Assembly (NCBI GenBank): GCA_020061125.1
Contig: JAGUYV010000279.1
Coordinates: 1 to 11,369 of the forward strand
DNA length: 11,369 nt
Reading direction: 5' to 3'
Origin: a bacterium
GTDB lineage: Bacteria > UBP15 > UBA6099 > DSWB01
Positions 7,925-11,369 of the stretch are shown here, piece by piece. The first letter of the stretch is position 1, and each line of letters begins with the position of its first letter. Under the pieces are notes generated by a model. It saw nothing but the letters and a program-made list of their open reading frames with translations, had not been told where the DNA came from and ran no database searches. The position numbers and the translations under genes are program-made.

Positions 7925-8067
7925 CCCATTTTGATGCAGCACGGGGCGCCTCCCTTTTTCTTTGTGCGGAATGCGATTATGATACTGCAAAGCCGGGGAG
8001 CGGTTCGGCAGCATGAATCCGGAGGGAGCCATTGAAAGGACACCACGGAAGCGTGGAGCGGGTTGAC

Positions 8068-8089
8068 GGCGCGGTTCGGCGACCGCGCC
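8068..8089. repeat. Perfect GC-rich hairpin, likely interspersed element
   Basis: GGCGCGGT (8068-8075) and ACCGCGCC (8082-8089) form an 8-bp perfect stem around the 6-base loop TCGGCG. There is no T run after it on either strand, so it does not look like an ordinary terminator. From memory, similar GGCGCGGT hairpins are scattered through intergenic DNA of planctomycete- and verrucomicrobium-like genomes; that comparison was not checked. Confidence 0.6.
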
Positions 8090-8125
8090 CTACATAACAA
8101 AATCAATATTAAGGAAGAACTTATT

Positions 8126-8158
8126 TCAATAAAAGCAACTGGTCAATAAAAGCAACTG
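8126..8158. repeat. Two exact 16-bp direct repeats, 17-bp period
   Basis: TCAATAAAAGCAACTG occurs at 8126-8141 and again at 8143-8158, one base apart, about 47-79 bases before the PHP gene start. AT-rich compared with its surroundings. Either a recent slip duplication or a paired protein-binding site; the sequence alone cannot decide. Confidence 0.7.
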
Positions 8159-8166
8159 ACAGCAAG

Positions 8167-8184
8167 CACGAAGCACCAAGGACA
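8167..8184. repeat. CACGAAG-type short tandem repeat, upstream copy
   Basis: CACGAAGCA followed by CCAAGGACA gives two 9-base units of the same kind as those at 8785-8811 on the other side of the PHP gene, the second unit degenerate. Confidence 0.45.
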
Positions 8185-8204
8185 ATATTCTTGTACTGAC
8201 GCCC

Positions 8205-8756
8205 ATGCATCTCAAAGGCTGCATTCACACACACACCACCTGCTCGGACGGCAAGCTCACGCCCCAGGAAGTTGCCGATGTGTACGCGGCGCTCGGGTAT
8301 GACTTCATCGCGTTCACGGATCACGACTATCTTCTGAAACACGACCACCAGTTGCTGTACGACAGCGTCAAGTCCGATCTCATCATTTTCCACGGAATCG
8401 AGCACACGGTTTTCGAGAAAGGCTATGTGCATGTGGGGCATATCTGGGGCGTGCGCGAGGAGTTGTATGTGCTGAATCACCTGGGCGAATACGATCTCAC
8501 CTACGAGCAGGTCAAGGAACGCATCGCGGGCGTGGCCGAGCGCTATCCCCTGCACGCCGTGGAGATCACCACAAAAGGCTTTCCCGAAAAGGAATTCGAT
8601 GTGGACGACATCGGGTATCCGCGCATCGCCAGCGACGACTCGCACACGCGCATCGGCTGCGGCCGCGCGTGGATCGAGATGGACTGCAAACGCGACCCGG
8701 ACGAAATCATCAAAGCCATCAAGGCAGGTTTCTTCTGGAACTGCTACGCGAAGTGA
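8205..8756 (+). CDS. PHP-domain metal-dependent hydrolase
   Basis: A compact 183-residue PHP (polymerase and histidinol phosphatase) domain protein, probably a cytoplasmic phosphoesterase using two or three metal ions. The PHP motifs appear in order: HTHTTCSDG (His8, His10, Asp15), FTDHD (Asp39, His40), GIEH (Glu66), HVGH (His76, His79) and ASDDSH (Asp144, Asp145, His147). No polymerase, AMP-binding or other domain is attached, and it is shorter than many stand-alone PHP enzymes (about 220-290 residues), so it is close to the minimal fold. Substrate unknown. The ATG has no clear Shine-Dalgarno; an in-frame stop near 8157 with no other ATG, GTG or TTG between fixes the start. It is monocistronic, with repeat debris on both sides. 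Confidence 0.88.
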   Translation: MHLKGCIHTHTTCSDGKLTPQEVADVYAALGYDFIAFTDHDYLLKHDHQLLYDSVKSDLIIFHGIEHTVFEKGYVHVGHIWGVREELYVLNHLGEYDLTYEQVKERIAGVAERYPLHAVEITTKGFPEKEFDVDDIGYPRIASDDSHTRIGCGRAWIEMDCKRDPDEIIKAIKAGFFWNCYAK

Positions 8757-8784
8757 ATTCTAAAGTCAAAGATAAAGATTAATC

Positions 8785-8811
8785 CACGAAGAACACGAAG
8801 ATCACGAAGCA
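8785..8811. repeat. CACGAAG 9-bp tandem repeat, three units
   Basis: CACGAAGAA, CACGAAGAT and CACGAAGCA lie head to tail 28 bases after the PHP stop. The 9-base period keeps a reading frame but no coding signal is visible. Such CACGAAG strings are, from memory, a recurring intergenic feature in several environmental bacterial lineages. Confidence 0.65.
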
Positions 8812-8870
8812 CAGCGATTCGTGGAGCCGCTGAAAAATCAAAAATCCTGCATCAGAGGCGCAAGCGCAGC

Positions 8871-8940
8871 AAAACACAGGGACCGGGAACGCGGTGTTTT
8901 TCCGTGTGACTTGCCTGTTATTGCGGTCGCATGGCTATTC
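8871..8940. repeat. Diverged copy of the element at the window start
   Basis: Shares AGCAAAAC, GGGACCGGG, TTGCCTGT and a tail TGCGGTCGCATGGCTATTC (8922-8940) with the element at 13-137, in the same order and orientation; the tail differs by only a few bases from 118-137. The GTCCC end is degenerate here, so this is an older copy. Confidence 0.5.
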
Positions 8941-9042
8941 AACAGGATTATCATCGCCATGTACGCGTTATCCAAATCACCGCGCTTCCGCTGTGTCCCT
9001 TGATATTCTCTTTTCGCCCCTTTTGTGAATTCCGCCACAATC

Positions 9043-9072
9043 TTGACCCACCCGCTGCGCACGGTGTAAAGT
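9043..9072 (+). promoter_or_regulatory. Candidate promoter of the thiolase-like operon
   Basis: TTGACC (9043-9048) and TAAAGT (9067-9072) are 18 bases apart, with a TG just before the -10 box. The predicted start near 9079 leaves a leader of about 64 bases that ends in AAAGGAGGTG (9127-9136), a near-perfect anti-16S match 8 bases from the ATG. Confidence 0.5.
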
Positions 9073-9142
9073 AGAGGGCGTGTCACATCTTGCCAGGCAT
9101 TAAGGGCAATCATAGACAATCCGGGTAAAGGAGGTGCGGTGA

Positions 9143-10285
9143 ATGGCGAATCGCGTTGCCATTTGCGCCGTGGCGCAGTTGCCGTTCGAGTCCAACAAAT
9201 GGACCAAGCGGTTTCAGGAGATGTGCTTCGATGTTGTGGAGCCTATTCTGAAACAGACCGGCGTCACTTTTGACATGGAGAAGGGAATACGGAATGTGGT
9301 GACCTGCTCGGACGATGTGTTCGACGCGCGCACCATTTCCGATAACGGCATCACCGACGCCGTGGGCGCTCACTACCGCGGCGAGGAGAAAGTGGCCATG
9401 GACGGGCTGAACGCGCTGGGCTACGGCATGGCGTGCATCCTGTCCGGGCACGACGAAGTCACACTGGTCGTGGGGCACTGCAAGGAAAGCCAGAGCGAAA
9501 GCCGCAACATGTGCACGAACCTGGCGTACGATCCCTTCTACTGCCGGCCCCTGGGACTGGATTTCATGAGCGCGGCGGCCATGCAGGCGCGCGCGTACAT
9601 GGACAAGTCCGGCCTCACCGAAGCGCAACTCGCGCAGGTCGTGGTCAACGCCCGCAAAAACGCGGCCAAAAACCCCTTCGCAAACGCCAAGGCCCCGGTC
9701 ACCGCAGACGATGTGCTCAAGTCCGAACTCGTGTGCGACCCTCTGCGCGCGCTGCATGTGTACCCGGTGTCCGACGGCGCTGTCGCGTTCCTGCTCTGCA
9801 ACGAGGAGCGGGTCAAGGAATTCACCGACAATCCCGTGTGGCTCACAGGCTTCGGCAACAACATGCACAGCTATTTCCTGGGGGACAGGGATCTGGCGGA
9901 TGTGTCGAATCTGCAGCGGGCTGCGGCGCGCGCATACAAGATGGCGGGCGTCAAGGATCCGGCGTCGGAATTCGATCTCTACGAAATCTGCGATCCGTAC
10001 GCGTATCAGTTGCCCATGTGGCTTGAGGGCCTGGGCGTGTGCGACAGCGGCCCCGCGTTCATTGACGGCGGGGGACTCGAAAAGAAAAAGGTGAACCTGT
10101 CCGGCGGCATGCTGGCGGGCAATCCCATCATGATCGGCGGCCTGGCCCGGGCCGCCGAGGCCGTGCTGCAACTGCGCGGCGAAGCGGGCGAACGCCAGGT
10201 CGAAGGCGCGAAAAAAGCTCTGGCCCACAGCACCACCGGCGGGGCCGGCCAATTCCAATCCGTTCTCGTCATCGAGAAGGACTGA
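9143..10285 (+). CDS. Thiolase-fold protein, SCP2-like, lacking usual catalytic residues
   Basis: A 380-residue thiolase-superfamily protein, the length of a full thiolase. Family marks: LNALGYGMACILSGHDEVTLVVG (89-111, the helix after the nucleophile loop), PVSDGAVA (208-215), YEICDPYAYQ with EGLGVC (280-300), VNLSGGMLAGNP (317-328) and HSTTGGAG (362-369). Hand alignment puts Ala85 where the nucleophilic cysteine should be, Asn327 where GHP has its histidine, and Ser363 near the second cysteine. Cys283 occupies the place of the HD motif histidine in SCP2-type thiolases and might substitute. It could form a complex with the next protein, as with thiolase-fold proteins that need a DUF35 OB-fold partner. 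AAAGGAGGTG 8 bases ahead fixes the start. First gene of the operon; chemistry not assigned. Confidence 0.85.
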   Translation: MANRVAICAVAQLPFESNKWTKRFQEMCFDVVEPILKQTGVTFDMEKGIRNVVTCSDDVFDARTISDNGITDAVGAHYRGEEKVAMDGLNALGYGMACILSGHDEVTLVVGHCKESQSESRNMCTNLAYDPFYCRPLGLDFMSAAAMQARAYMDKSGLTEAQLAQVVVNARKNAAKNPFANAKAPVTADDVLKSELVCDPLRALHVYPVSDGAVAFLLCNEERVKEFTDNPVWLTGFGNNMHSYFLGDRDLADVSNLQRAAARAYKMAGVKDPASEFDLYEICDPYAYQLPMWLEGLGVCDSGPAFIDGGGLEKKKVNLSGGMLAGNPIMIGGLARAAEAVLQLRGEAGERQVEGAKKALAHSTTGGAGQFQSVLVIEKD

Positions 10286-10301
10286 CCCGGGAGGTCCCAC
10301 C

Positions 10302-11369
10302 ATGAGCCACAAGAAAAACAGACATGTGGGCATCATCGGCATCGGCCAGAGCCAGTACTCCAGCCACCGCGAAGAAGTCAACCAGCCCGAAATGATCCAT
10401 GAAGCCATTGTCAAATGCCTCAAGGACGCCGGGCTGACCATGGACGACATTGACTGCGTGGTGCACGGGAACATGGAACTGTTCGAGATGGTGCACCAGC
10501 CGGACCTGTGGCACACCATTGGCTCCGGCGCATTCGGCAAGGACGAGTTTCGCATCACCACCGGCGGCACAACGGGCGCAACCCTGGTCTGCGCGGCCGA
10601 CAACCTCGTGGCCTCGGGCATGTACGATGTGGTCCTGGCCGTGGGATTTGAAAAGCTGCAGGAAGGGCACACCACCGGCGGCATCACCAACATGGCCGAC
10701 CCGCTCTGGGGCCGCAGCCTGCAGACCGGCGCGCTCACCGGCGCCACGGCCGCGGATATCATCGAGAACTTTGGCGAAGACCGCGCACGCCGCGCCGCCA
10801 TGAAGCTGCGCATCCAGATGGACAAGCACGCGTGCCTCAACCCGAACTCGCACCGCAGCTTCGGCCTCTCCGACGATCAGCTTGAAGACCTGGTGCAGAA
10901 CTCGCCGCCGCTGGTCGGCGACCTGCGCCTCATCCACATGTGCTCCCAGAGCGACGGCGCCTGCGCCATGATTTTCGCCTGCGAGGAAAAGGCCAAGCAA
11001 TTCAGCAAGAAACCGGTCTGGATCCGCGATCATGTGACCATCCACCGCGAGGAAACCTTCACCATGTTTCCGGCCGAGGAAAAGGATCGCGACCCGGTCA
11101 CGCAGCGTGTGGCCGCGGAAACGCTCTTCAAACGCAACGGCATTGACAATCCGGTCGAGTACTTCGATGTGTTCGAAATGTACGACCCCTCGTCCTGGTG
11201 GGGCCTGGACTGGCTCAAGGAGTTCTTCCTGCTCGATGGGGACGGGCACCTCAAGATGGTGGAGAACGGCGACATCGCCATCGGCGGCAAGATCCCGATG
11301 AACCCCTCGGGCGGCGTTGTGGCGGCCAACCCCATCGGCGCAACCGCCATGGTGCGCGTGGCCGAAGCC
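10302..11369 (+). CDS. Second thiolase-fold protein, 3' end cut by window
   Basis: The open frame runs from the ATG to the last base (356 codons so far, no stop), so only the C-terminal end is missing. It begins 16 bases after the previous stop with GGGAGG 7 bases ahead, clearly the same operon. Thiolase marks: ITTGGTTGATL (85-95) before ASGMYDVVLAVGFEKL (104-119), SQSDGACA (215-222), FEMYDPSSWW (291-300) and GGKIPMNPSGGVVAANPIGA (328-347). The nucleophile position holds Gly89 (TTGGTTG instead of a CxSG-type loop), and NPIGA replaces GHPxGA, so the usual Cys and His are absent. The TTGG-T-TGG-like loop resembles the thiolase-like proteins found with DUF35 partners. It is a distant paralogue of its neighbour, which suggests a heteromeric complex. 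Substrate unknown. Confidence 0.85.
   Translation, partial: MSHKKNRHVGIIGIGQSQYSSHREEVNQPEMIHEAIVKCLKDAGLTMDDIDCVVHGNMELFEMVHQPDLWHTIGSGAFGKDEFRITTGGTTGATLVCAADNLVASGMYDVVLAVGFEKLQEGHTTGGITNMADPLWGRSLQTGALTGATAADIIENFGEDRARRAAMKLRIQMDKHACLNPNSHRSFGLSDDQLEDLVQNSPPLVGDLRLIHMCSQSDGACAMIFACEEKAKQFSKKPVWIRDHVTIHREETFTMFPAEEKDRDPVTQRVAAETLFKRNGIDNPVEYFDVFEMYDPSSWWGLDWLKEFFLLDGDGHLKMVENGDIAIGGKIPMNPSGGVVAANPIGATAMVRVAEA

Larger units (their letters stand above)
7841..8204. other. Intergenic region between divergent operons
   Basis: This 364-base gap holds the minus-strand operon promoter, a perfect GC-rich hairpin, a 16-base direct repeat and a CACGAAG repeat, each listed separately. Short open frames exist on both strands (37 codons on minus from 8032, about 47 on plus from 7892), but neither has a ribosome site and I do not call them. 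No clear promoter for the PHP gene was found. Confidence 0.5.
8757..9142. other. Intergenic region with repeats and thiolase-operon promoter
   Basis: This 386-base gap contains a three-unit CACGAAG repeat, a diverged copy of the element seen at 1-137, and a promoter near its end. No gene supported: the 93-codon minus-strand open frame across it lacks a ribosome site and spans the repeats. Confidence 0.5.

Noticed and set aside
7919-8032. 37-codon minus-strand open frame beginning MAPSGFMLPNRS
   Set aside because: No ribosome site, overlaps the promoter candidate of the downstream operon, and looks like repeat-derived sequence; could be revisited if found conserved.
9110-10840. 576-codon minus-strand open frame
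   Set aside because: Spans both thiolase-like genes antisense; long antisense frames are common in GC-rich genes. The sense frames have family motifs and strong ribosome sites.

Overview
The window is a GC-rich bacterial chromosome segment with short intergenic gaps, Shine-Dalgarno-led genes and several families of small interspersed repeats. The gene mix is a secreted dienelactone-hydrolase-like esterase, a large secreted TPR-CHAT protein, a saccharopine-dehydrogenase-like enzyme and a pair of SCP2-like thiolase-fold proteins. The intergenic debris includes 9-bp CACGAAG-type repeats, GGGACAGGCA-type inverted elements and a GCGCGGT hairpin. Together these suggest an uncultivated planctomycete-, verrucomicrobium- or Hydrogenedentota-like bacterium. 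That taxonomic guess is low confidence and rests on general impression; no search was run.

Layout. 1-148: a two-unit inverted-repeat element at the 3' side of the first gene. 149-1114 (-): secreted alpha/beta hydrolase. 1115-1420: divergent intergenic region. 1421-4690 (+): 1089-residue exported protein with a highly regular 42-residue TPR array and a C-terminal CHAT (caspase-like) protease domain with an intact His/Cys dyad. 4691-5136: no convincing gene, but a coding-like stretch that seems to change frame, probably a decayed gene. 5137-5276 (-): initiator tRNA-fMet with its own near-consensus promoter and a 3' hairpin terminator.

5334-7840 (-): a two-gene operon of a saccharopine-dehydrogenase-like oxidoreductase followed by a secreted protein of unknown function, only 2 bases apart. 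7841-8204: its promoter plus several small repeats. 8205-8756 (+): small PHP-domain metal-dependent hydrolase with CACGAAG repeats on both sides. 8757-9142: repeats, then a promoter. 9143-11369 (+): a two-gene operon of thiolase-fold proteins, the second cut by the window end. By hand alignment both lack the usual thiolase cysteine and histidine.

The most interesting points are: (1) the exported TPR-CHAT protein, whose CHAT region carries a six-cysteine insert and whose TPR units are nearly identical even at DNA level; (2) the tandem thiolase-like pair without canonical catalytic residues; (3) the initiator tRNA whose promoter lies so close that the transcript may start at the mature 5' end; (4) the unknown secreted protein with a well-defined SNEDGGT/RYGRITDIEW core. 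The window does not show a complete, clearly new multi-gene system. The TPR-CHAT protein stands alone apart from the decayed fragment next to it.
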